From the NCBI GenBank assembly GCA_905221605.1, contig CAJNDS010000746.1, forward strand, positions 245,961 through 309,960: DNA of 64,000 nt. The letters run 5' to 3'. Position numbers and translations under genes: made by a program. Within the stretch, counting starts at the first letter, position 1. Every line of letters starts with the position of its first letter. This stretch comes from Symbiodinium natans (lineage: Eukaryota > Sar > Dinophyceae > Suessiales > Symbiodiniaceae). Below the pieces are notes generated by a model that had not been told where the DNA came from, searched no databases, and saw only the letters and a list, made by a program, of their open reading frames with translations. Positions 40,191-50,286 of this stretch are shown one piece after another.

Positions 40191-40198
40191 GGTATATA

Positions 40199-41305
40199 GG
40201 GTTTATAGGGTTTAGGGTTATAGGGTGTGGGGTTATAGGTGTAGGGCATATAGGGCTTCTAAGGGTTCAAGGCTCTTTTGGGGAGTAGGGTTTATATAGG
40301 GTTTAGGGGAATCATATCGCGGGAACTGGGCTGCAGCCTCACGAAGACACACCTAAACCTAAACCATAGCCCCGAAACCCTAAACCCCATATAGGTTTAG
40401 GGTTATAGGGTGTGGGGTTATAGGTGTAGGGCATATAGGGCTTCTAAGGGTTCAAGGCTCTTTTGGGGAGTAGGGTTTATATAGGGTTTAGGGGAATCAT
40501 ATCGCGGGAACTGGGCTGCAGCCTCACGAAGACACACCTAAACCTAAACCATAGCCCCGAAACCCTAAACCCCATATAGGTTTAGGGTTATAGGTGTAGG
40601 GCATATAGGGCTTCTAAGGGTTCAAGGCTCGTTTGGGGAGTAGGGTTTATATAGGGTTTAGGGGAATCATATCGCGGGAACTGGGCTGCAGCCTCACGAA
40701 GACACACCTAAACCTAAACCATAGCCCCGAAACCCTAAACCCCATATAGGTTTAGGGTTATAGGGTGTGGGGTTATAGGTGTAGGGCATATAGGGCTTCT
40801 AAGGGTTCAAGGCTCTTTTGGGGAGTAGGGTTTATATAGGGTTTAGGGGAATCATATCGCGGGAACTGGGCTGCAGCCTCACGAAGACACACCTAAACCT
40901 AAACCATAGCCCCGAAACCCTAAACCCCATATAGGTTTAGGGTTATAGGGTGTGGGGTTATAGGTGCAGGGCATATAGGGCTTCTAAGGGTTCAAGGCTC
41001 TTTTGGGGAGTAGGGTTTATATAGGGTTTAGGGGAATCATATCGCGGGAACTGGGCTGCAGCCTCACGAAGACACACCTAAACCTAAACCATAGCACCGA
41101 AACCCTAAACCCCATATAGGTTTAGGGTTATAGGGTGTGGGGTTATAGGTGTAGGGCATATAGGGCTTCTAAGGGTTCAAGGCTCTTTTGGGGAGTAGGG
41201 TTTATATAGGGTTTAGCGGAATCATATCGCGGGAACTGGGCTGCAGCCTCACGAAGACACACCTAAACCTAAACCATAGCCCCGAAACCCTAAACCCCAT
41301 ATAAA
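40199..41305. repeat. 185-bp tandem repeat, six copies
   Basis: Each unit holds a TTTATAGGG-type block, GGGCTTCTAAGGGTTCAAGG, and a unique stretch GAATCATATCGCGGGAACTG..CCTCACGAAGACACACC. The stretch starts at 40,309, 40,494, 40,664, 40,849, 41,034 and 41,219; the third interval is 170 bp because of a 15-bp deletion. Copies differ by one or a few bases, so the expansion is recent. A diverged single copy of the unique stretch lies at 44,470-44,530. Confidence 0.97.
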
Positions 41306-41309
41306 ACCT

Positions 41310-42055
41310 ATCAACCCTAAATCCTAAACCCTATAGACCCTTATAAACCCTAAACCCTGCAGGGTTCTGACGTAACAACTCGGTCGGCTCGCAGGGAGAA
41401 CGAGAGTTGAGCAATAGCTATAGGGTATATAGGGTTTAGGGTGTAAGGGTGTAGGGACACGAAGGGCCTTCAGAAACCTCACGACGTAACCTGCCCACAC
41501 CCCTATCCTCAAGACGCTGCCCTCTACATCTTTTGCGGTTTGTGCAATTCACCGGGACTTCACGTAAGTACCCCAGCACAAACCCATTGCAACAAAAACG
41601 CTCAATTGACAGACCCCCTTTTTAGACCCCAAAAGTTGGGGCTGTCAGGAAGGGAGACCCCAAATGGGATATTGGGATGAAAGAGACTCCATTATAAATC
41701 ACCTCAGGCAGCAAAGCCCTATAACCCCCAGCTGAAAACCCTATGTTCTATAACCCTAAACCCTATAAGCCCCTACAAATCCTAAACCCGATAACCCTAT
41801 AAAGCCTAAACACGCCCTAGCATCCTAGCTGAAACCCACCCCATAAAACGCGAACCCACTATAGAAAGCTGAACTTTCCCTCGCAAGCCGTTGCACCGGA
41901 AGCAGATGCATCGCTCCACATCAAAATTGACAGCCAGACACTCAAGACTGCAGGTGTCTTTTTGGGATCTTATTTGGTCTTCTGTCTAATTTTTGTTACA
42001 CTTTCATCACCCGCACAAAGAGGCAATCTTGCGTCAGGCTTTCTTGAGAGCTGCA
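41310..42055. other. spacer, no firmly supported gene
   Basis: Degenerate CCCTATAA units and unique sequence. A minus-strand frame at 41,324-41,512 is mostly repeat-derived. Confidence 0.35.
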
Positions 42056-42059
42056 GGTT

Positions 42060-42239
42060 TCACAACTGCAGCTCTAGGTCTAGTGCCTGTAGGAGCATGT
42101 CGTTCATCGAGATATACTTGCTTTGCAGCAAATAATCAACCACGTCTAGCATACCCGCTTCCACCCAGAAGTTTGCCCCGGGCTCATCATAGCGCATGGC
42201 GCACAGCATGACGTGCGCATCTAAGCCATCAGCCCATGC
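42060..42239 (-). CDS. candidate last exon, unknown protein
   Basis: Minus-strand frame of 59 codons plus TGA at 42,060-42,062, from TATAAG|GCA: AWADGLDAHVMLCAMRYDEP, then GANFWVEAGMLDVVDYLLQS and a Met/Leu-rich helix. Very protein-like. It may be the C-terminal exon of the methyltransferase-like gene upstream or of an independent gene. Confidence 0.55.
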   Translation of the reverse strand, partial: AWADGLDAHVMLCAMRYDEPGANFWVEAGMLDVVDYLLQSKYISMNDMLLQALDLELQL

Positions 42240-42427
42240 CTTATATTTGGCACCACACAGTTACCAGGGGGGGTTGGGGGGTTGGGGGGGGGGGGGGGGG
42301 GGGCGTTGGGGGGGGGTTGGCTTTTTGAACATGATTATAACCCCTTAAAACCCTATTTTAAACCCTTATAGAGCATAAAGTAAAACGCTACATCAGAGGC
42401 CCCTATACGAAGCAGCACCCAGTTCCT

Positions 42428-42539
42428 TCAAACAACAAACCATAGTATCACCCAAGACTCACGTGGCTGCCTCAGCGGCGCAGGAATCATAAAGGCCAGA
42501 ATTCCAGCCACCCGCCGTCCAAATTGTTCGGTGTAAGCC
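42428..42539 (-). CDS. methyltransferase-like gene, third exon
   Basis: Minus-strand frame from CTGCAAG|G reading AYTEQFGRRVAGILAFMIPA then PLRQPRESW. The phase fits the second exon across intron 42,540-42,655, which starts CA|GACTGG (GA donor) and ends GCAAG|G. A short basic conclusion of this type (..QFGRRVA..) is typical of the family as I recall it. The exon end is uncertain; the frame runs to a stop at 42,428. Confidence 0.5.
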
Positions 42540-42655
42540 CTTGCAGGGAACATATCCGGATCCCCTCCCCCCCCCAACAGGAACTGCATTAGAGTATGGA
42601 ATTCCCTGCAAAGCCAACCTAGCACACTCAACACCACACGTTTCCCAACCCAGTC

Positions 42656-42756
42656 TGGCTCTCTTGCAGCTTCTTCTTGATTCCTCTGAAGCGACGTTTG
42701 CCAAGGGTGGGATTGAATGTGGAACGGCAAAGAGGCACGGCCGCTTCCTTCTGCGC
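42656..42756 (-). CDS. methyltransferase-like gene, second exon
   Basis: 101 nt from CCCCGCAG|GCG to AGCCA|GACTGG reading AQKEAAVPLCRSTFNPTLGK then RRFRGIKKKLQESQ. Phase 0 at entry matches the GC donor of the first exon (AAG|GCAGGA). The intron between (42,757-42,952) contains degenerate TTTAGGG units. Highly basic. Confidence 0.55.
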
Positions 42757-42952
42757 CTGCGGGGAAAGTAGTTAAGCCTGCTTAGGGTTCATGGGGTACA
42801 GGTTTCATGGGGTATAGGGTTTAGGGTTAGAGGGTTTAGGGTTTACAGGATTGCTTATAGGGTCTTCCTAGATTTGGCGTTCATTCAAGGTTCAGTCAAT
42901 CAGGACTGCAAACAGCTTCGATGTGCTATGGGGTGATTTAGAGGGTTCCTGC

Positions 42953-43590
42953 CTTGGACAACGGTCCAAGATCCAGATTGTGCACCTCTGCGCAATTTGA
43001 CCATAGGTAGGTCCTCTTCATAGAGGCTGTGCCAAAATGTTTCATCCACACCCCTTGTCGGTATGTGATCTGCACATATTTCACAAAGAAGCGCCACCAG
43101 GGTAGATGGCGCCAAACGCCTGACGCAGGCTGTTCTATGATCCACTTGTGGCCAAGTGCTGAGCAGACCCAGACCAGAATAAGAACTCGGAGAGACATCT
43201 TGTTCGCCTGACTGACGTCCTGGCGGCTAGTGTCACCAATGGGAAGAACAAAGCTGCGGCGGGTATGTCCTGCAGCTATAGTACCCATAGTCGAGCACAC
43301 AGGTGCAAGCACAACCAGGGAGCGTGGCCGCAGACGGAGTAGAACGCATAGAGCTAGCCTAAATGTGGAGGACTGCTGAACAACATGCAGCAGTCCACAA
43401 ACAAACGGGTTTTCACTCACATATGTTTTGGCAAGGAGCCCCATCCCACTGTCGCTAAGAATGTCCATGGCGGGCATGCGTTGGTAGTACTCAAAGTCCA
43501 CAGAAACCCCTGGTGTCTGGGCACACTCACGCAAGCTCTTGGAGAGCTTGGCCTCCCCAGCGAAGAACTCAGCGAAGCCCCAAACCTCGA
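42953..43590 (-). CDS. C5-methyltransferase-like dinoflagellate family protein
   Basis: Minus-strand frame, about 210 codons. Landmarks: FAEFFAGEAKLSKSLRECAQ (like methyltransferase motif I, Phe-x-Gly), MDILSDSGMGLLAK, LVVLAPVCSTMGTIAAGHTR (Cys-Ser in the place of motif IV Pro-Cys), QDVSQANKMSLRVLILV, KWIIEQPASGVWRHLPWWRF (Glu-Gln-Pro in the place of motif VI Glu-Asn-Val) and KHFGTASMKRTYLWSNC. This pattern belongs to a family I know as hugely repeated in Symbiodiniaceae genomes. The canonical Pro-Cys is not intact, so activity is doubtful. The 5' boundary near 43,590 is approximate. Confidence 0.65.
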
Positions 43591-43739
43591 GTCAACTTAC
43601 TTTGGGCAACGCGCGCCCTATAGATCTAAAGTGAAGCATCCTGCGCCAAGAAGCCCTGGAGAGATCCAGCTTGGTGTTCGTGACCAAAATCACGAGGGCC
43701 AGAACCACTACCTGAGCGCAGGCGCAGGGGGGAAAAAAC

Positions 43740-44090
43740 AAAAAACCCTAAACCCTATGTAAACCCTAAACCCTATAATGAACCCTACAATGTACTAAAC
43801 CCTATAAACCCTATAAACCCTACAAACCCTACAAACCCTACACCTGAAAACCCTATAAACCCTTTAAACCCTTTAAACCCTTTAAACCCTATAAACCCTA
43901 TAAACCCTATAAACCCTATAAACCCTATAAGCCCTATAAGCCCTATAAACCCTATAAACCCTATAAACCCTATAAACCCTGTAAACCCTGTAAACCCTAT
44001 AACCCCTGTGAACCCTGAACCCTATGTGAACCCTATAAGCCCGAAACTCTATATAAGCCCTAAACCCTATAAACCCTAAACCCTAAATTA
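43740..44090. repeat. CCCTATAAA array
   Basis: Some 30 units of CCCTATAAAC, CCCTACAAAC and CCCTTTAAAC, i.e. the telomere heptamer with TA or a similar dinucleotide inserted. Each variant occurs in runs. Confidence 0.92.
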
Positions 44091-44469
44091 GATTGAAGGC
44101 TATACTTGGGGTTTTGAGGACAGCGTTCTAAAGGCCCAATAAAAACAACTGCCTCTAGTAGCCCTTCACCAATCCCTAATGAAATTATTCCAGACAGCAT
44201 TGTAGCTGAGTATTGCATGTACAAAAGGACAGACCCTTCGCCAGCACAGTACAACTAAAGGATATTGTTTGTCCCCTCCTCGCCTTGGGAACCCGGGCTG
44301 TGTAAAGAGATGGAACCAGCTTCTCCAGCGTCCAGGGCTGTCCAGGCTCCATATGGCGGGCTACAGATGAAAATGTTATTATCAAAGTGTAGTCTGTTCA
44401 AAAGCCATTCTAATATAGGAGCAGATCCCCTCATGAGTGCACGTCAAGAATTGCAACGAGTTCGTAGCG

Positions 44470-44530
44470 AATCATATCAACTGAGGCAACTGGGCTGCAG
44501 CCTCACACGAAGACATACCTAAACCATAGC
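44470..44530. repeat. single diverged copy of the 185-bp unit's unique part
   Basis: GAATCATATCAACTGAGGCA and CTGCAGCCTCACACGAAGAC match the unique segment of the tandem array at 40,199-41,305, with a few differences. Confidence 0.8.
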
Positions 44531-44604
44531 CCCTACAAACCCTACACCCTTTAAACCCTAAACCCTATATATTTTTAACCCTTATCAACCCTAAACCCTA
44601 ATAC

Positions 44605-44737
44605 CCTCCACATCGTTTGGCAGCGCAGCCCTGCTGAAAGTGTTCAGAAAGCCATCTAACGTATAAAGAGAAGCCCGCGACAGTCCTGCTGCAGCGTACG
44701 CTTGAAGCATCTTCTTGTTGCCGCGGGGCATTTCGAC
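44605..44737 (-). CDS. candidate exon (44 codons)
   Basis: Minus-strand frame from TGCAAG|GTC to GGAGG|GTATTAG reading VEMPRGNKKMLQAYAAAGLS then RASLYTLDGFLNTFSR. Resembles the short modules after coiled-coil domains in dinoflagellate repeated genes; not certain. Confidence 0.45.
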
Positions 44738-45087
44738 CTTGCAGGTGGGATGATGGGCTACATGTGGATCAGGGGACAGGCCGGGAACTCCGGATGTCAC
44801 AGAGCTGTTGCGGCAGTGAGCGCAGAGACTGCACGCGCTAGCACGCTGCAGCATGCAGTTTTGCCCCACGTGTCATTGCAGTGTACTGCGAAGGGTCTCC
44901 CTCGCAATCCTGCCTTGAAAGCCCTCTCTAGAGGCCTGCGTACGTGTACAGCTCCAGACACAGAAATCAGGCACTTGCAAGCCTATGTACCTGGATTGAT
45001 GTCAAAAAATTTCCCTTTAAATTATGCTGGAGCATATACCCACAGGCGCCCCCACATCTCATTCGCGACTGCTCAAAGCAATCACAC

Positions 45088-45147
45088 GTTCTCGCTGCGG
45101 AGGCGGCGCTCCATCTCCGCGGCCTCGGCTGGCGCAGCAGCTGACGC
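45088..45147 (-). CDS. candidate small exon
   Basis: Exactly 20 codons on the minus strand, from GGAAAG|GCG to GAGAAC|GTGTGA: ASAAAPAEAAEMERRLRSEN. Helical and charged. Confidence 0.42.
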
Positions 45148-45344
45148 CTTTCCACCCCCAAACCTAGCCTACACCCCCAAACCCTACACCCTAGACACCC
45201 CATGCCGTATAAACCTAAGCCTTTATATATAAAGGGTATATATAGGGTTTAGGGTCAGGGGATTAGGGTTTAGGGTTTAAGGTTCCTATGCATAAACCCT
45301 ACACACCCTTATAAGCCCCATACAGCCTTTATAAACCCCTCCCT

Positions 45345-45699
45345 CTAACCCTGCACCCTAAACCATCTACAAACCCTAAGGATTGCGCATCGATGGACGG
45401 AAATGTGCAGCTGCAAAAGAGCTTGCGTGAGAAAGTCACCTGGTAGGTTCTCTACAGTCCAGAACCTCCCCCCCCCGCCCCCGTACACTACTTCTGGGCT
45501 CAATAAAATCTGAAGACAAGGAGCCATCATGTTACAGAAGACAATGTTGGCTTCCATGTTCACAGTGGTTGCCAAAAGCACGTGCTTTGCATCATGGCGG
45601 GATTTCAGCCCACAGTGAGTTCGACTCCAGTAGGGATCCAGCCTGTAGTTGTCTGAGTGCTTCATCATCTTCAGCTTTCGAGCCATCGTCTAAGAAAAA
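45345..45699 (-). CDS. basic/acidic gene, downstream exon
   Basis: After TTTTTCTTAG|ACG the minus-strand frame reads MARKLKMMKHSDNYRLDPYW, then SRTHCGLKSRHDAKHVLLAT and NMEANIVFCNMM. Beyond that the frame enters G-rich and repeat sequence, so the true 3' end is probably near 45,530. Another frame is also open here. It follows the exon at 45,671-46,714. Confidence 0.42.
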
Positions 45700-46714
45700 T
45701 ACCATCATGCATGCGTGTCTGCACCAGCTGAAATTGAAATGCATCAAGAATCAGCTTCAGAGACTCGCGGCTCTCTTGAGGGACAGGCTTCGGGGTTGCT
45801 TGCGTCACATCGTGACTGATCTTCACCATCTCCATGCACGTGTTCTTGAGATTAAAAAACTCTTGTGGATGACGCACATGCCATCGGGAATCGTTGGCTG
45901 CAGTGGCCTGTGGACTTTCCTGCCGCGGGCTTGGATCGTCATAGCGGCGCCGAGTACACGGGGACCGGTGGCTGCTACCATAGGCAGCATCAAGATACTG
46001 CTCAACCATGTTGGGCCCCGGAAGTGCCAGCGGCTTCTTTGCAGCTGGCTTACCCGAAGACTCCCCGGCGGCTGCCTCCGCAGGCACTGTCTTGGCTCGC
46101 TTGGCTCCACCGTCGGCCTTGGCTCCCTTCTTGGGCTTGGCTGTCTCCTTTGGCTTGGCTTCCTCCTTTGGTTTGGGCCTGGTGCCATGAGTGGTTTGGT
46201 CGGCTGCCTTCATGGCCACCGCTGCCTTGCCCTCGCACTTTCTGGCTGCTGCTGGTCTTCGCAAAACACAGCTGCCTTGCTTCTTGGAGCCAGGCCCGCG
46301 CCCGCGACCGCGACCACGGCCACGGCTTGCTTGGCGGGCAGGCTCACCCGAGTCAACATCCTCTGCAATCTCCTGTGACTCAGCTTCATCATCTGCAGAA
46401 GCTTCGTCATCGCGTTCCTTCTTCTTCTTGGCTTGGGCCTTGCGCAAGGCCCTTTGTGAGCGCCTCGTGAAGTCGGTTGTGGTTGAAGGGATCATGGCCC
46501 AGTCTGGCCCAGAATTCTGAAGCGAAGCCTGAGAGGCCGCGTCATCCAAATCAGCCTGGAGCTCGCGCCGCGCGCTGCGGCTGCGGCTTCTCTGACGGCC
46601 CGCTGGTGGGCTGGTGGAAGGAATAGTCCAAGCGTCAGGCGTCGTCTCCATCGCCGCCTTCAGAGGTCTACGAAGCTTCTGCGGCGGCGTGCGTTCTCCG
46701 GGCAAGGGCCTGAG
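45671..46714 (-). CDS. basic/acidic gene, Lys/Pro/Ala-rich exon
   Basis: Minus-strand frame: PAGRQRSRSRSARRELQADL (SR-rich), acidic DDEASADDEAESQEIAEDVD, RGRGRGRGRG (RGR/AT-hook-like), a long Lys/Ala/Pro region (RPKPKEEAKPKETAKPKKG) and a structured end WHVRHPQEFFNLKNTCMEMV then LKLILDAFQFQLVQTRM. Looks like a disordered nucleic-acid-binding linker plus a C-terminal domain. It connects to 46,755-47,600 if 40 nt (GTGTGT..CTCCAG) are removed. Antisense open frames up to 269 codons are mirror images. Confidence 0.55.
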   Translation of the reverse strand, partial: LRPLPGERTPPQKLRRPLKAAMETTPDAWTIPSTSPPAGRQRSRSRSARRELQADLDDAASQASLQNSGPDWAMIPSTTTDFTRRSQRALRKAQAKKKKERDDEASADDEAESQEIAEDVDSGEPARQASRGRGRGRGRGPGSKKQGSCVLRRPAAARKCEGKAAVAMKAADQTTHGTRPKPKEEAKPKETAKPKKGAKADGGAKRAKTVPAEAAAGESSGKPAAKKPLALPGPNMVEQYLDAAYGSSHRSPCTRRRYDDPSPRQESPQATAANDSRWHVRHPQEFFNLKNTCMEMVKISHDVTQATPKPVPQESRESLKLILDAFQFQLVQTRMHDGIFLRRWLES

Positions 46715-46754
46715 CTGGAGGAGACGCAAACACAACATGTGCATTGCAACACAC

Positions 46755-47600
46755 GCATATAAGACCCCTAAAGCACGCAGGATCAAAGCTGAGGAGCCTT
46801 TCAGACGAAGCATCGGAGCTCACAGCAGTCACTGAAGGCCTAGCATCATGATCATCACAGATTCCATCCACCGTGACCGTGCCTCCACATCTTCTGCAGC
46901 TCAGTTGCTCAGGGGGTGTTCTCACCATCGGATGGCCATCTCCACATAAAGTACGCGAGCTCGTCGTTGGGTCCTTGCTTTGCGCAGAAGAGGGCAGGGG
47001 GTGGGCGCGACACAGCCGCGCCGGACTCTCCGAGACCAGAAGCAACTCCCTGGACTTCTGGCATTTCAGGGCGTTGGCCGCCTCTTGCATGACATGGTCT
47101 GGCACCACCTGAGTGTCATCACAGTGAACCTGCATCCTGAGCGCCAGTTTCCGCTTGATGTCTTCCATTTTTGCCTTAAGGGCACGAGGGGAACTGCACA
47201 GGGGCTCCACAAAGTCTGCGCGGGCAGGCTCAGCATCGACAAGACTCGGCCCCTCAACCTCGGCCAACCCTTTCGAGTTCTCTGTTGACTGTGCCAAGTC
47301 CGCATCACCCTTTGGCTCCTCCCCAGCCTCCTCCTCCCCGACTTCTTCCTCCTCCCCAACCTTCTCCTCCCCAACCTTTTCCTCATCCTGAACCTCTTCC
47401 TCGTTCTGGGGAGGCTCTTCCTCTGCCTCTGCCTCTGCCTCCTCCTCCTCCTCTACCTCTTCCTCCTCCTCTACTTCTTCCTCCTCCTCTACCTCTTCCT
47501 CCTCCTCTATCTCTTCCTGCTCGCCAGCAGGCCTGGGCCCAACATTGGCCCCAGAAGCACTGTCATGTCTGAAGCGATACGCATCCTTAGGCTTCATTCC
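46755..47600 (-). CDS. basic/acidic gene, Glu-rich exon with zinc-binding-like Cys
   Basis: Minus-strand frame: MKPKDAYRFRHDSASGANVG, a ~75-residue Glu-rich region coded mostly by GAG (47,300-47,520), a helical MEDIKRKLALRMQVHCDDTQ then VVPDHVMQEAANALKCQKSR, and a Cys-rich end LSCRRCGGTVTVDGICDDHD that looks like a small zinc ribbon. The upper boundary is approximate. Function unknown. Confidence 0.52.
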
Positions 47601-47664
47601 ATGGTATGCGTTGCAAGGCGCACAGCACAGAAAGAACACACTGCGCCATGCACTTGAGAGAATG

Positions 47665-48030
47665 CCAAGAAGCAGCAAGAGAATTGAGAGCCTCGTCCCG
47701 TTGATTGGCCGACCGACCTCGCAAACGCCTCAGGTAAAGGACAAGCTTCTTGATAGCCTTTGCGTCTGCAGCAACCGCCGGATACTGGAATGAACCTTCC
47801 TTCAGCCCACGCCAGTGTGCTCTCACTTCATTCAGCACGGCTTTCACACAGGGAATTCTCTTCACCAACTTGGGGTCCAAAATGTACACGGGTGCCCAAA
47901 GAGAAAGGAAGTGGGAGTTGGCCCGCAAGCTTTTCTCGTTGATCTTCTTCTCGCTCTGAGGCCAACTGACAAGGCTGCCCTGGCGACCTTTGGCAGTCAG
48001 CTCAGCATCGTTGCGGATGGCCTCAAACAC
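47665..48030 (-). CDS. basic/acidic gene, upstream exon
   Basis: Minus-strand frame: SLVSWPQSEKKINEKSLRAN, then SHFLSLWAPVYILDPKLVKR, HWRGLKEGSFQYPAVAADAK and YLRRLRGRSANQRDEALNSL. Coherent and protein-like. The donor is not fixed (a GC site after AATTCTCTT is possible). Probably the 5' neighbour of 46,755-47,600. Confidence 0.52.
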
Positions 48031-48064
48031 ATTTTATCTAAATGGATCTCAACCACTGCATGTG

Positions 48065-48205
48065 TGTGGAACATGGGTAGCTCCAGCATGGGACATCATG
48101 CAGGGGTCCTTGATAAGCACTCGGAGCTGCTGGATGATCTCATCAGATAGGCCTCTCAAACATGAGGGCACAGCACGAAGAGGCTCCTTTTGCTTCTCCT
48201 CCATG
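48065..48205 (-). CDS. basic/acidic gene, possible first exon
   Basis: Minus-strand frame beginning MEEKQKEPLRAVPSCLRGLS then DEIIQQLRVLIKDPCMMSHA. It is in the same frame as 47,665-48,030 but separated by two stops (TGA, TAA), so a short intron or decay separates them. The Met is a plausible start. Confidence 0.42.
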
Positions 48206-48785
48206 GCTGCACACGTCACCCTCACGTGAGCTTGCCAAGCCAAAATCTTCGGTGGAGTTGCTCTTTAGAAAGTGCACACACACACACATGCAACTGGGTG
48301 TGGCAAAGGCACTCCGGCTGCTGCGCTTGTCTTCAAAAACGTGCGCTGCAAGCTATTGCGTTGATGAGGCCCTGGCCCACGCATGTAGTAGACATGGGAA
48401 CCGCTCCGCGATCCATGCCAGATGCCACAAAGACAAAATCCGACTACCCCTACGTCAGGCCTGCCAACCTTGCAAGCTGAAGTGTCACCCCAGGCATGTG
48501 TGTGTGTGTGTGTGTTTGGCAACCCCTGCTCCGTGATCTTGCTTCTATCTTGCTGCAACCTGACATGTCTACATGCCCACTCGGGCCTCCATCAGACGCC
48601 AGACAGGCATGTAGGGAGATGCACACGTATGACACGTATGGGCACATTCTGGGCTTGAATGCTACATGGTCTGACCTCATCTTGCGTTTTTTGGTTTCGA
48701 GGCATCTTTTTTCAACGTGCTGCTTTTTTGTGGTTTCGCGGAGGGCAACAAGAAAAGAACGCCATTCGAAGGACCAGGTAAACCC
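48206..48785. other. spacer with CA/TG dinucleotide runs
   Basis: Short (CA)n at 48,275-48,288 and (GT)n at 48,495-48,513. Many overlapping small frames on both strands, none convincing. Confidence 0.4.
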
Positions 48786-48806
48786 GAAACCCTAAGCCCT
48801 GAACAC

Positions 48807-48880
48807 CCTGGGGTGCCCACGGACTTCCCGGACTGAGGGCCGCCAAGGATGCGCACACCCAGTTCAACGTCGGCGTAGAT
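48807..48880 (-). CDS. candidate exon with P-loop-like motif
   Basis: Minus-strand frame of 24 codons reading IYADVELGVRILGGPQSGKS then VGTP, from CCCGAG|ATC to CCAGG|GTGTTC. GGPQSGKS fits GxxxxGKS. Entry phase 0 matches 49,345-49,398. The plus strand is also open (DAHTQFNVGVDLGFRA), so not certain. NTP binding is inference. Confidence 0.42.
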
Positions 48881-48899
48881 CTCGGGTTCCGAGCGGTTT

Positions 48900-49270
48900 A
48901 GGTTTAGGGTTTAGGGTTTAGGGTTTAGGATTTAGGGTTTAGGGTTTAGGGTTTGGGGTTTGGGGTTTAGGGGTTTAGGGGGCTTGGAGGGTTGGAGGGC
49001 TTCTAGGGTTTATGGTTTTGGGTTCGGAGGGCTTAGAGGGCTTATAGGGTTTGGGGTTTGAGAGGGTTATAGGGTTTCGGGCTAGTGTCTAGGGATGAGG
49101 GATTAGAGGGGTTTAGGGTTTACAGGGCATTTAGGGTTTAGGGCTTAGGGCTAGGGTTTGTAGGGTTGCTTAAGGCTTCTGAGCGTTTAGGGGCTTTATG
49201 GGGAGTTTAGGGCGGGGGGTTTAGGGCATCGGAGGACTTATCGGCTTGGGAGTTGGGGGTTTAGGGTAGG
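48900..49270. repeat. degenerate TTTAGGG region
   Basis: Ten good heptamers, then increasingly degenerate GGGTTTxxxGGGCTT units. Nothing coding. Confidence 0.75.
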
Positions 49271-49344
49271 AATAGGGACCCTAAACCCTAAACCCTCCCC
49301 CTAAACCCTAAACCCGAAACCCTAAACCCTAACCCCCCCCTCAC

Positions 49345-49398
49345 CAGGCTTCCAAAGCCCGCCTGGTGCCGGAAGAAGTTGCAAATGGCCTCGGTCTC
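49345..49398 (-). CDS. candidate small exon
   Basis: Eighteen codons on the minus strand, CATGAG|GAG to AGCCTG|GTGAGG: ETEAICNFFRHQAGFGSL. The GTGAGG donor is consensus. Phase 0 both sides, fits 48,807-48,880. Confidence 0.5.
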
Positions 49399-50084
49399 CT
49401 CATGGGTCGTGAGGTTCAGGGTGTAGGGCTTTTGGAGCTTTAGGGGGGGGTTTAGGGGGTTTAGGGTTAAAGATTTAGGGTCTGGGGTTGAGGACTTGGG
49501 ATTTGGGGTGTGGGGTTTATATCGGGTCGCTGAGGTTTGCTTTTTCATGGGGCGCATGGGGATTCATGCGGTTTGCAGAGTGTGTAGCTGGAGGCAATTA
49601 TGCGGCTCTGCTCATGCAACCTCATGCGAAGCCGGGTTTCATTACGTAGCCATCCCCAAGAAGGAACCCCAACCCTAAACCCTAAGCCCTAAGCCCTAAA
49701 CCCTAAACCCTAAAACCCTAAACCCTAAAACCCTAAACCCAAAATACACACGTTTACTAAAGTAAATATGGAACCCTTTCTGGCACTCTAAATCCTGGAT
49801 CCTGAAACACCGAAAGAAAATGAAACCAAACAACCTAAATCCAAAACATTAACCCTAGAAACCCTAGCCCCCTAGCCCCCCCCTCAACAAAAACTCAAAA
49901 AAAAAAATAATAATAATGATGATGATAATAATAATAAATAAACACGCACACCCTAAATCCAAACACATCCTCGACACCCGGCTCGTACTAGAATGAGGGC
50001 ACGCGTTTTGGGGCTGGTTGCTTCATAAGGGAACCTTGGACCAGAACAAGGGAAAACCCTAAACCCTAAACCTTAAACCCTAAC

Positions 50085-50151
50085 CACGTTGGGGAGCGCG
50101 CTTAAGCCCTTCGACCTCGATGGCGCAAGCCGACCCAGGTCGCTCGCCCGC
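50085..50151 (-). CDS. candidate exon
   Basis: Minus-strand frame from TGGGAG|GCG to CAACGTG|GTTAGGG reading AGERPGSACAIEVEGLKRAP. 22 codons. Confidence 0.43.
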
Positions 50152-50286
50152 CTCCCAAACTCTGGGCCTTTCTGCCCTTCTGCCTGTGGCTTTTATTGTG
50201 AACCTGAACCAGGCTGGCGACCACCGTGACGGAATGATGAAGTTTCATGGAAAGTAAGCAGTTGGCTTGAGTTTAGGCCTATAACC

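Noticed and set aside
45569-46520. Plus-strand frames of up to 269 codons
   Set aside because: Antisense of the Lys/Pro/Ala-rich minus-strand exon; its biased codons keep the opposite strand open.
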